A DNA stretch of 15,748 nt from Pseudomonas sp. (GTDB lineage: Bacteria; Pseudomonadota; Gammaproteobacteria; Pseudomonadales; Pseudomonadaceae): positions 1 to 15,748 of the forward strand of contig NZ_PEKX01000014.1 of the NCBI RefSeq assembly GCF_002796985.1, given 5' to 3'. Positions 1-7,300 of the stretch are shown one piece after another (position 1 is the first letter of the stretch; each line of letters begins with the position of its first letter). Both the position numbers and the translations under genes were made by a program. The notes beneath the pieces are model-generated. The model was not told where the DNA came from and did not search any database. It was given only the letters and a program-made list of their open reading frames with translations.

Positions 1-82
1 CCGCTATGAAACCCACCGGCAGCATAGCAAGGGCACTGGCCACGTTTTTACACAGTCTGGGCCGGAAGCAGACAAATCCTGT

Positions 83-1054
83 CTAAGGAACGGCTGCATC
101 AACCCGTTTGGCGTGCACGCCTGCTGTGCTGCGCCCCATCGTTGATGGTCTGTCGATGTTCGCCTGCACATTGACTCGCGGACTCTCATGCGAAGGTTCG
201 TCGCTGGCATGGATCGTACCGGCCTGGGTGGCCACCGCAGCTGCGACGGCGACGGTCGGATTCATGCTGTCGACCATGGAGCTGGGAATGAGGATGGTGG
301 TTCCGCGCTCCTTGGTGGTTTCGTAGATGATGTTCATTGCGCGCAACTGCAGGGCCGTAGGCTGACCGGCATAGATCGTGGCTGCTTCCACAAACCGTCC
401 GGCGATTTCCGCTTCTGCGGAGCCCAGGATGATTCGCGCCTGCTTCTCGCGTTCGGCCTGCGCCTGGCGTGACATGGCGTCCTGCAATGCCACCGGGATG
501 GCCACGTCGCGGATCTCCACCGAGCCGACGGTGACACCCCATTCCTGGGTCTTTTCACCAATCTCGCGGCACAACTGCTGATCGGAGCTGCGTCGATCGG
601 ATAGCAGCGCGGCCAGCATCGACGAACCGATCATTTCCCGCAGAGAGGTCTGTGCTACCCGGTCGATGGCCTGCCGGTAGTCGGTGATAGCCAGTGCCGC
701 TTTGCGGGCGTCGTGCACGTGCCAGAAGATGATGGCGTCGACGTTCACCGGCACTGTATCGCGAGTCAGTGCCTGCTCGGCATTGAACGCCGTGGTCTGG
801 ATTCGCTCGTCGATCACAGCGACGACGCTGTCCAGGACCGGAATGATCATGAACAGTCCGGGCCCGCGCACGCCTTGCAGGTTGCCTGCGCGCAACACGA
901 CGAATTTCTGCCAGGTGTTGGCCATCTTGAGGGACAGCGAGACGACCAATGCACACACCAGCACAACGATGCCCACAACCGAGTGGCCAAGGTAGATGAG
1001 GACGGCACCGATGGCCGTCAGAACCATGACGATGAAGAGGGTGATGGGGTTCAT
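83..1054 (-). CDS. Slipin/stomatin-like SPFH-domain membrane protein
   Basis: The 323-residue product begins with two adjacent hydrophobic stretches (about residues 4-22 and 24-42), which form a membrane anchor or hairpin. An SPFH/band-7 domain follows at about 46-250, containing VVLRAGNLQGVRGPGLF, DERIQTT, TRDTVPVNVDAIIFW and a late helix rich in A, E, Q and R (QAQAEREKQARI). These are hallmarks of the stomatin/slipin family, which forms oligomeric scaffolds on the cytoplasmic membrane. The tail after about residue 265 is low-complexity and variable. I chose the ATG at 1054 because GGGAGGA lies 5 nt upstream. An in-frame ATG at 1069 would place that ribosome site inside the gene. No NfeD-type protease partner, often beside slipins, is present in the window. 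Family assignment is firm; a stress role is inferred from the neighbours. Confidence 0.9.
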   Translation of the reverse strand: MNPITLFIVMVLTAIGAVLIYLGHSVVGIVVLVCALVVSLSLKMANTWQKFVVLRAGNLQGVRGPGLFMIIPVLDSVVAVIDERIQTTAFNAEQALTRDTVPVNVDAIIFWHVHDARKAALAITDYRQAIDRVAQTSLREMIGSSMLAALLSDRRSSDQQLCREIGEKTQEWGVTVGSVEIRDVAIPVALQDAMSRQAQAEREKQARIILGSAEAEIAGRFVEAATIYAGQPTALQLRAMNIIYETTKERGTTILIPSSMVDSMNPTVAVAAAVATQAGTIHASDEPSHESPRVNVQANIDRPSTMGRSTAGVHAKRVDAAVP

Positions 1055-1312
1055 GGTGTCCTCCCGCATTCAAGCGCAACGCTCATTTGAAGATTGCGCC
1101 TGAGGCGTTCGTCTGTCTGTGCGCTAGACCACTGGAGCAATCCGCTGGGAAGGTCCCCGTGAGCACTGCCGGTCTTTGTGAGGGGCTAAGCGCGCTTGCG
1201 TACCGACGCCAGGAGTTGCGACCTGCCATGGTTGCATTCCGTCAACACCGAGCTGGCCTGGCGTTTCGGTACGTCCTGGCGATCAGCGGTGATCGGCTCA
1301 CCAGAGGTCGCC
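1055..1312. other. Divergent intergenic region between slipin and hydrophilin-like gene
   Basis: About 258 bp separate the two divergent starts. I see no convincing coding sequence. Reading frames that run through it lack a ribosome site and have no family resemblance. A GCGCAA/TTGCGC inverted pair lies about 20-45 bp upstream of the slipin ribosome site. No clear sigma-70 or AlgU promoter was found on either strand by eye. Confidence 0.4.
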
Positions 1313-1528
1313 ATGAAAAAACAACCGGGAACAGTTCCGGACAGCCCGTCGCCAACCGGTGGTGGTGTCAGGCCCACACTGCCGGGCGGTGAATATGGCT
1401 CTCCCGCCGAGCGATATTCATTTCGAGATCGCGACAAGAAACAGCCGACGCTGCCGCCATCGGTTAATCCGGCTGAAGGCCCATCACAGGCTCCGCACAA
1501 TTCTCCGGTCGATCCCCCGGAGGAGTAG
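1313..1528 (+). CDS. Small Pro/Gly-rich hydrophilic (hydrophilin-like) protein
   Basis: This 71-residue protein is roughly one fifth proline and one tenth glycine. It has essentially no hydrophobic core and no Cys, and should be intrinsically disordered. It starts MKKQPGTVPDSPSPTGGG and ends in an acidic PVDPPEE tail. The ATG at 1313 is chosen over the longer frame from 1196 because AGAGGT lies a few bases upstream and composition changes abruptly at this point. It converges on the 168-residue membrane-protein gene. I do not recognise a named family. Composition (Gly above 6 percent, very hydrophilic) fits the hydrophilin definition used for osmotic and desiccation proteins, but that is composition, not homology. 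Confidence 0.6.
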   Translation: MKKQPGTVPDSPSPTGGGVRPTLPGGEYGSPAERYSFRDRDKKQPTLPPSVNPAEGPSQAPHNSPVDPPEE

Positions 1529-1539
1529 TCCCCACCGAG

Positions 1540-1555
1540 CGTGCGATGGCGCACG
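1540..1555. terminator. Possible bidirectional hairpin between convergent genes
   Basis: CGTGCG and CGCACG form a perfect 6-bp stem around a 4-nt ATGG loop, 11 bp after the stop of the upstream plus-strand gene. A second, imperfect dyad follows to about 1587. There is no T-tract, so intrinsic termination is uncertain. Confidence 0.3.
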
Positions 1556-1622
1556 GACGGCAATCCTGACGCTGTTGTCCGTCAGCTGCCCGGAGTCGGT
1601 CTTTGCGTCGTCATGTGCCAAC

Positions 1623-2129
1623 TCAGACCAGGCTGATGTCCATGTGCGCACCGACTCCGGGCGCTCTTTCGATGACTTCGAAGGCGCGCAGGGTTTCGCG
1701 CGCCGAGTGGGTCTCGGCAAGCAGAACGACATTTCCTGGCAGGAGGGTGTACCCGAAGGGATGGTCGTCCTGGCTGACGTTCGCCGAAGCGCTGATTGCC
1801 GCGCCCGCCAGCCCTCCCACTACAGCACCCCAGCCCAGCAATTCGAGTAGCGGCGAGTCGCCGAAGAGGCCTGCACCGGCATTCGTCATCGCGATTGCGA
1901 ACAGCGCACTGACCAGCAGGCCGAACAGCGTCCCGACGGCAACGCCCTTGATGACCTGCCTAAAGGCGCGTCGCTTCGCGCGCAGGCGCCCGGAGGGCAC
2001 CAGTTCCTGGTTGTCGAATATGTGCACTCGGTCCAGACGAATGCCTAACCCCAACAGGTCCTGTTTCGCGCAATCGGCCTGTGATCGTCGGGTGAACACA
2101 CCTGAGACCTGATGGCAGTAGTCGGTCAT
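1623..2129 (-). CDS. Glycine-rich membrane protein resembling DUF1269/GSP17M-type stress proteins
   Basis: This 168-residue protein has three parts. The N-terminal part (1-45, with HQVSGVFTRRSQADCAKQDL and RVHIFDN) resembles the ferredoxin-like fold of general-stress 17M/YflT-like proteins. Two glycine-rich membrane segments lie at about 61-83 and 94-114 (GWGAVVGGLAGAAISASA, a glycine zipper). The C-terminal part (about 128-168) has the VVLLAET..ARETLRAFEVIE pattern seen in the same group. AGGAGAG lies 5 nt before the ATG, which fixes the start. The overlapping plus-strand frame lacks such a site. The family is commonly found in osmotic/envelope stress clusters. Exact molecular function is unknown to me. 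Confidence 0.8.
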   Translation of the reverse strand: MTDYCHQVSGVFTRRSQADCAKQDLLGLGIRLDRVHIFDNQELVPSGRLRAKRRAFRQVIKGVAVGTLFGLLVSALFAIAMTNAGAGLFGDSPLLELLGWGAVVGGLAGAAISASANVSQDDHPFGYTLLPGNVVLLAETHSARETLRAFEVIERAPGVGAHMDISLV

Positions 2130-2241
2130 GGTTGCTCTCCTGGAATGCGACCTTTCGAACCAGTTTCCAGCATCCGCGAAGCCGAGGCGTCGGTCCGTCT
2201 GTTAACGCACGTACCCGTGCTCGTTATTGGGTGACGACCGC

Positions 2242-2261
2242 AAGTGGGCTACCGCACCGAC
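2242..2261 (+). repeat. 20-bp motif, copy 1 (second copy at 4150-4169)
   Basis: The core shared with the second copy is ACCGCACCGAC preceded by AAGTG and a variable GGCT/CGCA-type segment; 18 of 20 positions are identical. Beyond the motif, both copies are followed at a similar distance by CCTGGT and then AAGGTTG. Both copies lie upstream of plus-strand genes in non-coding DNA. Confidence 0.4.
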
Positions 2262-2280
2262 AACCTGGTGAAAGGTTGTC
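2259..2280. repeat. Perfect 8-bp inverted repeat (operator-like)
   Basis: GACAACCT at 2259-2266 and AGGTTGTC at 2273-2280 are exact reverse complements separated by GGTGAA. They sit in the divergent region 58 bp upstream of the ATG at 2339. This could be an operator for a dimeric regulator or a leader RNA hairpin; no T-tract follows. Confidence 0.45.
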
Positions 2281-2338
2281 ATTGTCGCTCCCTCCACACT
2301 CTGCATGGCGCAGGAGTGGGAAGCGCGGCGAGGCGGCC

Positions 2339-2581
2339 ATGAACCAGATAGGCAAGCAAGGCCCCCATGGCGGGGCAGCTGATCCCAAGAGGAAGACTCA
2401 TCCGCAAGGCAGGCGCAACGAAGCGCCGCGTCTGCCGGGCTCAGATAACTACTCCCATCCGAAGACCAGAGCGGAAGCGGTACTCCAGCAATCGCTGGAG
2501 GTCGATTCTGCTGGAAATCCGACCCATCGACCGGAGAAGGGCACGAAGCCCGGCCGCGCCGGAGATGTTCATGACCAGTGA
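2339..2581 (+). CDS. Small hydrophilic (hydrophilin-like) protein
   Basis: This 80-residue protein is strongly hydrophilic, with about 12 percent glycine and many Lys/Arg/His/Pro. It has no Cys, no membrane segment and only a short central stretch with helix potential (TRAEAVLQQSLEVD). The ATG at 2339 is preceded by GAGG at a spacing of about 6 nt. It overlaps the next small ORF by 11 bp, suggesting translational coupling. It resembles the 71-residue protein at 1313 in composition, though not obviously in sequence. I recognise no named family. Hydrophilin-like stress function is an inference from composition and neighbours. Confidence 0.55.
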   Translation: MNQIGKQGPHGGAADPKRKTHPQGRRNEAPRLPGSDNYSHPKTRAEAVLQQSLEVDSAGNPTHRPEKGTKPGRAGDVHDQ

Positions 2582-2771
2582 TGCGCCATCGATGGATGAC
2601 TACAGAAAACGCAGTGTGGCGGCGGGTCTGCGGCGCCAATGGCGGCATGCGGTGATTCTCTGCAGGAGGGCATGGCGTCAGCTGTCCATGACGACACACC
2701 CTGTGCCGCAGGCCAATCGCCAGATCAGGGCGAAAGAAACGCCGGTGGTTCGGCGCAAGCCGCGTCGTTGA
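2571..2771 (+). CDS. Small very basic hypothetical protein
   Basis: This possible 66-residue product is rich in arginine (RKRSVAAGLRRQWRH, RRAWRQL, C-terminal VVRRKPRR) and has no recognisable domain. GGAG stands about 6 nt before the ATG at 2571, and the frame overlaps the preceding gene by 11 bp in the manner of coupled genes. Arginine-rich frames arise by chance in GC-rich DNA, so it may be spurious. A downstream plus-strand ORF starts 39 bp after its stop. Confidence 0.35.
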   Translation: MTSDAPSMDDYRKRSVAAGLRRQWRHAVILCRRAWRQLSMTTHPVPQANRQIRAKETPVVRRKPRR

Positions 2772-2810
2772 TCGTGCAGCTGCCGGTTACGATGGAGGTC
2801 ACCAGAGCCC

Positions 2811-3116
2811 ATGAACAGATTGTCACTGATCGATGCCGGGAAAATGCTCGACACCTGGCTTCCGGGATACTCATGCGCACTCTCTCGGTCCGCCATGGGC
2901 TCCATCAGTCTTCAGCTCATGTCCTTGCTGCAGGGAGAGGGGATTACGTTCCTGGGCATCGGCCAGCATTGCCTGCAAGGCGCGCAAGCGCTGAGAACGC
3001 TCAGTCAATCGTTGCAGGGAGAGCTGGCCCTCGTCTTCACCCCGCCTGCAGAGGAATCACAGGTTCCGGCACGCAGAGTTACCGAGGATGAGAGCCTGGA
3101 CTTCGAGTGTCAGTAG
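2811..3116 (+). CDS. Hypothetical protein of 101 residues
   Basis: The product begins MNRLSLIDAGKMLDTWLPGY. It has an amphipathic helical middle (SAMGSISLQLMSLLQGEG, HCLQGAQALRTLSQSLQ) and an acidic, probably disordered tail from about residue 82. Amino-acid composition and third-position GC look like a real gene rather than a shadow frame. The start has only a weak AGAG site close by; a better GGAGGT lies 12 nt upstream. It converges on the response-regulator gene with a 13-bp gap. I cannot name a family or function. Confidence 0.55.
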   Translation: MNRLSLIDAGKMLDTWLPGYSCALSRSAMGSISLQLMSLLQGEGITFLGIGQHCLQGAQALRTLSQSLQGELALVFTPPAEESQVPARRVTEDESLDFECQ

Positions 3117-3129
3117 CCGCCGATTGCAA

Positions 3130-3531
3130 TCAGGGCTCCTCCTCACCACCTGGCGTCCTTCGTTCCAGGAGCGCACGAAGAGTGCCCTCGAACGTTGCGA
3201 GGTCCCATGGCTTGGCCAGGAACGTCGTGTTCTCGGGCGGCTTTCTGCCCTCCGGCCTATTGAGTCCCGAGGTGATCACGACGGGCGCCGAGGGACAGTG
3301 CCGCAGAGAAAATCTGGCAACGTCGTAGCCGTCGAGCAGCCCGACCATCTGAATGTCGGTGATGATCAGATCGACCCGCGTGTCCGGCTGCTTCAGGTAC
3401 TCGATTCCATCTTCGGCGCTGGAGAAGGCGGTGACCTGCGCGTCGAGAAGATTGGCCAGGATCTGCGTCATCAGAATGCGGACGGTCAGCTCGTCCTCCA
3501 GCAGGAGGATGTGCGGTGAAATGCTGCCCAT
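3130..3531 (-). CDS. Single-domain response regulator (CheY-like receiver)
   Basis: This 133-residue protein is one receiver domain. The acidic pair E12/D13 follows beta-1 (HILLLEDE). D59 in LIITDIQM is the expected phosphoacceptor. T87/S88 occur in VVITSG, and K107 in FLAKPWD is the conserved lysine-proline switch. No DNA-binding or enzymatic output domain follows; the tail ends GGEEEP. It would act by phosphorylation-dependent protein contact. No histidine kinase is present in the window, so it is an orphan here. The ATG at 3531 has only a poor Shine-Dalgarno (GGATGAC). It lies 96 bp downstream of the 101-residue gene on the same strand, and an operon is plausible. Confidence 0.9.
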   Translation of the reverse strand: MGSISPHILLLEDELTVRILMTQILANLLDAQVTAFSSAEDGIEYLKQPDTRVDLIITDIQMVGLLDGYDVARFSLRHCPSAPVVITSGLNRPEGRKPPENTTFLAKPWDLATFEGTLRALLERRTPGGEEEP

Positions 3532-3568
3532 GTCGTTGTCATCCAGTCCAGGTTGCCAATGCTTGAAA

Positions 3569-3588
3569 GCTCCCGTGGGACAGGGAGC
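3569..3588 (-). terminator. Hairpin between the two minus-strand genes
   Basis: GCTCCC and GGGAGC form a perfect 6-bp stem with an 8-nt loop. Read on the minus strand it is followed by TTTC. It could attenuate transcription from the 101-residue gene into the response-regulator gene. The T-run is short, so termination strength is doubtful. Confidence 0.35.
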
Positions 3589-3627
3589 GCTCGGCTATGT
3601 GATGCTCTGCTGGTGTGCGGGCGCCCA

Positions 3628-3933
3628 TCATGGCTTGCCACCAATATCCCCGGGCAAGCTCGGCGCCTGGTCTTCCGTACGGGCTGATGTGGCCGCAGTT
3701 TCCTTCGGCAACATGGCCTCTATCTGATGCGGCGCTTCCACTCCCAGTTCCTCCAGCATGGGTAGCAACTCGGTGCAGAATCGCTGCAACTGGGTCTCGG
3801 AGAGCGCGGCAAAGCCATGGGCGAGGATGTAGCGGGCGATCACATCCTGCGGACTGTCCGGCGTGAACGCCGATTGCGCGATCAGATGGCGCAAGTCCTC
3901 GTAGAACCGTGCATTGATGTCGTTCGATTCCAT
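3628..3933 (-). CDS. Hypothetical helical protein of 101 residues
   Basis: The product starts MESNDINARFYEDLRHLIAQ and is predicted largely helical through about residue 78, with a polar, disordered C-terminus (TEDQAPSLPGDIGGKP). No membrane segment, signal peptide or catalytic motif is visible. The ATG at 3933 is preferred over a GTG at 3942 because AGAGGT lies at proper spacing before the ATG and the GTG would overlap it. It lies upstream of, and co-directional with, the orphan receiver gene, so a partnership with that regulator is possible. I do not recognise the family. Confidence 0.6.
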   Translation of the reverse strand: MESNDINARFYEDLRHLIAQSAFTPDSPQDVIARYILAHGFAALSETQLQRFCTELLPMLEELGVEAPHQIEAMLPKETAATSARTEDQAPSLPGDIGGKP

Positions 3934-4149
3934 GACAGTCACCTCTTCAGCGGACTAGGGAATTGCCCTGAGACGTATCGGCGCTCGGGGGCTGGACGTG
4001 CATTCGATGCATGGAACGGAAGCAGCGTTTCCTGTGGGGGGAGGCAATGACACAGGCCATTGATTAGACGACCTGCCCTTCATTGGAATAGTGCGATCAG
4101 AATGATCAATGCGCCTGGCAGGCACCGAGCCGAGCCTCAGGCGGCCCTT

Positions 4150-4169
4150 AAGTGCGCAACCGCACCGAC
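4150..4169 (+). repeat. 20-bp motif, copy 2 (first copy at 2242-2261)
   Basis: The motif is identical to copy 1 at 18 of 20 positions and contains a perfect GTGCG/CGCAC dyad with a 4-nt spacer, which is imperfect in copy 1. It lies 172 bp upstream of the glucan synthase start. Confidence 0.4.
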
Positions 4170-4259
4170 GTCGTAGTCCTGGTCTGCGAAGGTTGGAGTC
4201 AGGCATGCCCCACGGCTTGCGGTGATACGGGCAGCTTCTTCAGGAGCCGCCGGGTACCG

Positions 4260-4279
4260 ACAGAGGGGGCTTTCTCTGT
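4260..4279 (+). repeat. Leader hairpin upstream of the glucan synthase gene
   Basis: ACAGAG at 4260-4265 and CTCTGT at 4274-4279 form a perfect 6-bp stem with an 8-nt loop. It ends 62 bp before the start codon, so it would lie in the mRNA leader if transcription begins upstream. Function unknown. Confidence 0.35.
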
Positions 4280-4341
4280 ACGTGCCACCCTGGCGCTCGT
4301 GTCGACCTGCCAGGTTTCCGCCGCACTTCCGGAGCCTTGCC

Positions 4342-7300
4342 ATGATGTCGCTCCATTTCCGGGCCTTGCGCCGCGGCCGATCGAAGCCTCCTTGGGACAG
4401 TCTGGTACCGGTTCGCGAAGAACTCTTCGGCATCGAACGGCTCGAACAGCACGCGCAGAGCCTGGCCCTGGCACAACAAGTGACGGATACGCCAAGGCGT
4501 GTACTGCCGTTGCATGTGCGCCTGGATGACAACGCCCGTGTCCTGCTGGCTGCCTACCGGGCCAGTGCTGTCGAGTTGGAAAGGGGCAATGGTGTGGTAC
4601 CGGCTGCCGAGTGGCTGCTGGACAATTACCACATCGTCGAAGAACAGATCCGTGAGGTCCGCGACGACCTGCCGCCTGGCTACTACCGGCAGTTGCCCAA
4701 GCTCGCCGATGGACCGTTCGCCGGCTACCCGCGGGTCTTCGGCCTGGCCTGGGCCTTCGTGGCGCACACCGACAGCCACCTCGATGTGGAGCTGCTGCAG
4801 CGCTTCATCCATGCCTACCAGCGAGTCCAGCCACTGACCATCGGCGAACTGTGGGCGGTGGCGATCACCCTGCGCATCGTCCTGATCGAGAACCTGCGGC
4901 GCCTGGCCGAGCAGATCAGCGCCGGCCGCATAGCCCGTGCCGATGCCGATGCCCTGGCCGAGCGCCTGCTCTCGCCAGGGCACGCTCGCTCGGCGCTGGA
5001 GGCGGATATCGCCGCGCGCTCGACCGGTCCGCTTTCCGAGGTGTTCTCCGCCCAACTGGCCAAACGCATGCGCGACCAGGACCCGCGCACGACACCGACA
5101 CTGGGTTGGCTCGAAGAGCGCCTGCACGAACAGGGCGTCAGCGTCGAAGCGGCGGTCCAGCATGCGCAGCAGCGCCTGGGCGCCTCCAATGTCACAGTGC
5201 GCAATGTGATCACCAGCATGCGCCTGATCTCCGATATCGACTGGGCACAGCTGTTCGAGAACGTCAGTCTGGTCGACGCGCGGCTGCGCGACGGCAGCAA
5301 CTTCGCTGCCATGGACTTTCCCACTCGTAACCTCTATCGCAGCGCCATCGAACAGTTGGCGCGCGGCTCTTGCCTGGACGAGCTCCAGGTGGTCGATCAC
5401 GCCCTGGAGGCTTGCCGTCAGGCTGTGGCCGACCATTCGGAAGGTGAAGACCCCCGCCGTGAATTCGATCCCGGATTTCATCTGATTGCTGAAGGCCGCC
5501 CGACGCTGGAGCGCGCCATCGGCTTCAGCCCGACGTTGCACCTGCGCCTGAATCGCTTCAGTGTGCGCCTGGGCATGGGAGGCTACATCGGTGCCATCGG
5601 CCTGCTCAGCCTGGTGCTGCTGGGATTCGTATCCCACCTGCTGAATCAGTCTGCGCCCTCCTGGGGCTGGATGCTGGCCTTCCTGGCCTGCCTTTGCGTT
5701 CCGGTGACCGAAGTGGCCACAGCACTCATCAACCGCTTGGTGACCTGGAGCTTTGGCGCGATAACGCTGCCTGCGCTGGAACTCCTGGCCGGCGTGCCAC
5801 AGGCGTTGCGCACCGTTGTGGCTGTGCCGACCTTGCTGACCACCGAGGCCGATCTGCTGGAGCAGATCGAGCGGCTGGAGGTCCACCATCTGGCGGGTAT
5901 CGGCGGTGACCTGACCTTCGTGCTGATTCTCGATGGCGTCGACGCGACACAGGAGGTCCTGCCCAGTGATGCACCGCTGCTAGATGCTGCGGCTGCCGCC
6001 ATCGACCGCCTGAATCGGCATTACGGCCAGGGGCCCGGCGGCCAGCGCTTCTTCGTGCTGTTTCGCAGGCGCTGCTTCAACCCTGCCGAGGGCTGTTGGA
6101 TGGGCTGGGAGCGCAAGCGCGGAAAGTTGCATGAACTGAACCGGCTGTTGCGCGGCGCCACCGATACCAGCTTCGTGGCGATTGCCGGAGAGCCGCCGCG
6201 AGTGCCGAGCGAGGTACGCTTGGTCATCACCCTCGACGCTGATACTCGCTTGCCCCGCGAGGCGGCCCTGCGCCTTATCGGCAAGATGGGCCACCCGCTG
6301 AACCAGCCGCGCTTCGATGCCCTGCAGCAGCGAGTGATCAACGGCCACGCGGTACTCCAGCCGCGAGTGACGCCATCGCTGCCGATGGGCGGGGAGGGCT
6401 CGTTGTACCAGCGCGTCTTTTCCGGCCCGGCAGGTATGGACCCCTACGCGGCGGCGGTGTCGGACGTTTATCAGGATCTGTTCGGCGAAGGCTCCTTCAC
6501 CGGCAAGGGGATTTATGACGTCGATGCCTTCGAGCGCGCGATGGTCGGCCGGGTCGCGGACAATCGACTGCTCAGCCATGATCTCTTCGAAGGCATCTTC
6601 GCCCGTGCAGGGCTGGCGTCGGATGTCGAGGTCGTCGAAGAGTCGCCGTCGCGCTTCGATGTGGCGAGCAGGCGCATGCATCGCTGGACCCGCGGCGACT
6701 GGCAGCTTTTGCCGTGGATGCTCGGCCACTGGCGCGGGCCGCAGGCGATGCCATTGATCGGCCGCTGCAAGATGCTCGACAACCTGCGCCGGTCGCTGGT
6801 CGTGCCCTTCGCCCTGGCCAGCCTGCTGCTCTGCTGGTGGCTGCCATTGCCGCAGGCACTGCTGGCCGCGACGTTGGTCATTCTGACCCAGGCGATCCCG
6901 CCGTTACTGCCGATCTACTGCGCGTTGCTGCCAGCGCGCTCCGGTGTTCGATTACGCAGCCACTTCGCCATGCTCGGCGCCGACTTCCGTCGTGCGTTGC
7001 TGCAGATCCTGCTGTCGCTGGCCTTTCTGCCAAACGATGCCTGGAGCATGGTCGATGCCATCCTGCGCACGCTTTGGCGGATGTACGTCAGCCAGCGCAA
7101 CCTGCTGGAGTGGACCACTGCCGCACAGTCCTCACGCAAGCCGCGCCCTGGCTGGCTCGGCAGCTATCGGCAGATGGCCGGCGGGACGGCCCTCGCCGCA
7201 TCGGCCGGCATCACCGGGTTGGCATTGCAGCCGGCGAACTGGTTGCTGATCCTGCCATTGACCCTGCTCTGGTTGAGCGCGCCTCTGCTCGCCTTCTACA

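Larger units (their letters stand above)
2130..2338. promoter_or_regulatory. Divergent control region with dyad and repeated motif
   Basis: This region of about 209 bp lies between the divergent starts at 2129 and 2339. It contains a perfect 8-bp inverted repeat (GACAACCT/AGGTTGTC, 2259-2280, 6-nt spacer). Overlapping its left edge is a 20-bp sequence at 2242-2261 that recurs with two mismatches at 4150-4169, upstream of the glucan synthase gene. A CTGGAA/TTCCAG pair lies next to the ribosome site of the minus-strand gene. Binding proteins are unknown. Confidence 0.4.
3934..4341. promoter_or_regulatory. Long divergent intergenic region/leader of the glucan synthase gene
   Basis: About 408 bp carry no credible protein gene. 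Visible elements are TGCAT/ATGCA at 3999-4011 (3-nt spacer), GATCA/TGATC at 4095-4107 (3-nt spacer), the second copy of the 20-bp motif at 4150-4169, and an ACAGAG/CTCTGT hairpin at 4260-4279. A good Shine-Dalgarno, GGAG at 4331-4334, lies 7 nt before the ATG at 4342. No clear sigma-70 promoter is evident. A GG-N10-GC pair near 4118-4131 is too weak to call RpoN. Confidence 0.4.

Noticed and set aside
2202..2699. Minus-strand ORF of 165 codons over the small hydrophilic genes
   Set aside because: Composition is that of a shadow frame, no ribosome site was seen, and it would cover the divergent promoter region.
4036..4067. Six-codon ORF (MTQAID) after a strong GGGGGGAGG, a possible leader peptide
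   Set aside because: The spacing between GGAGG and ATG is only 2 nt, it contains no run of regulatory codons, and no attenuator follows directly.
4095..4109. GATCA/TGATC dyad as an Anr/Fnr box
   Set aside because: It does not fit TTGAT-N4-ATCAA: only one half aligns at the right spacing.
4118..4131. GG-N10-GC pair resembling an RpoN -24/-12 promoter
   Set aside because: The -12 half (GAGCC versus TTGCA) matches poorly, and such pairs are common in GC-rich DNA.
4240..5889. Long antisense ORF of 549 codons opposite the glucan synthase start
   Set aside because: It is a shadow frame of GC-rich coding DNA. The sense frame has clear glucan synthase architecture; the antisense product has His/Gln/Arg-rich shadow composition and no domain.
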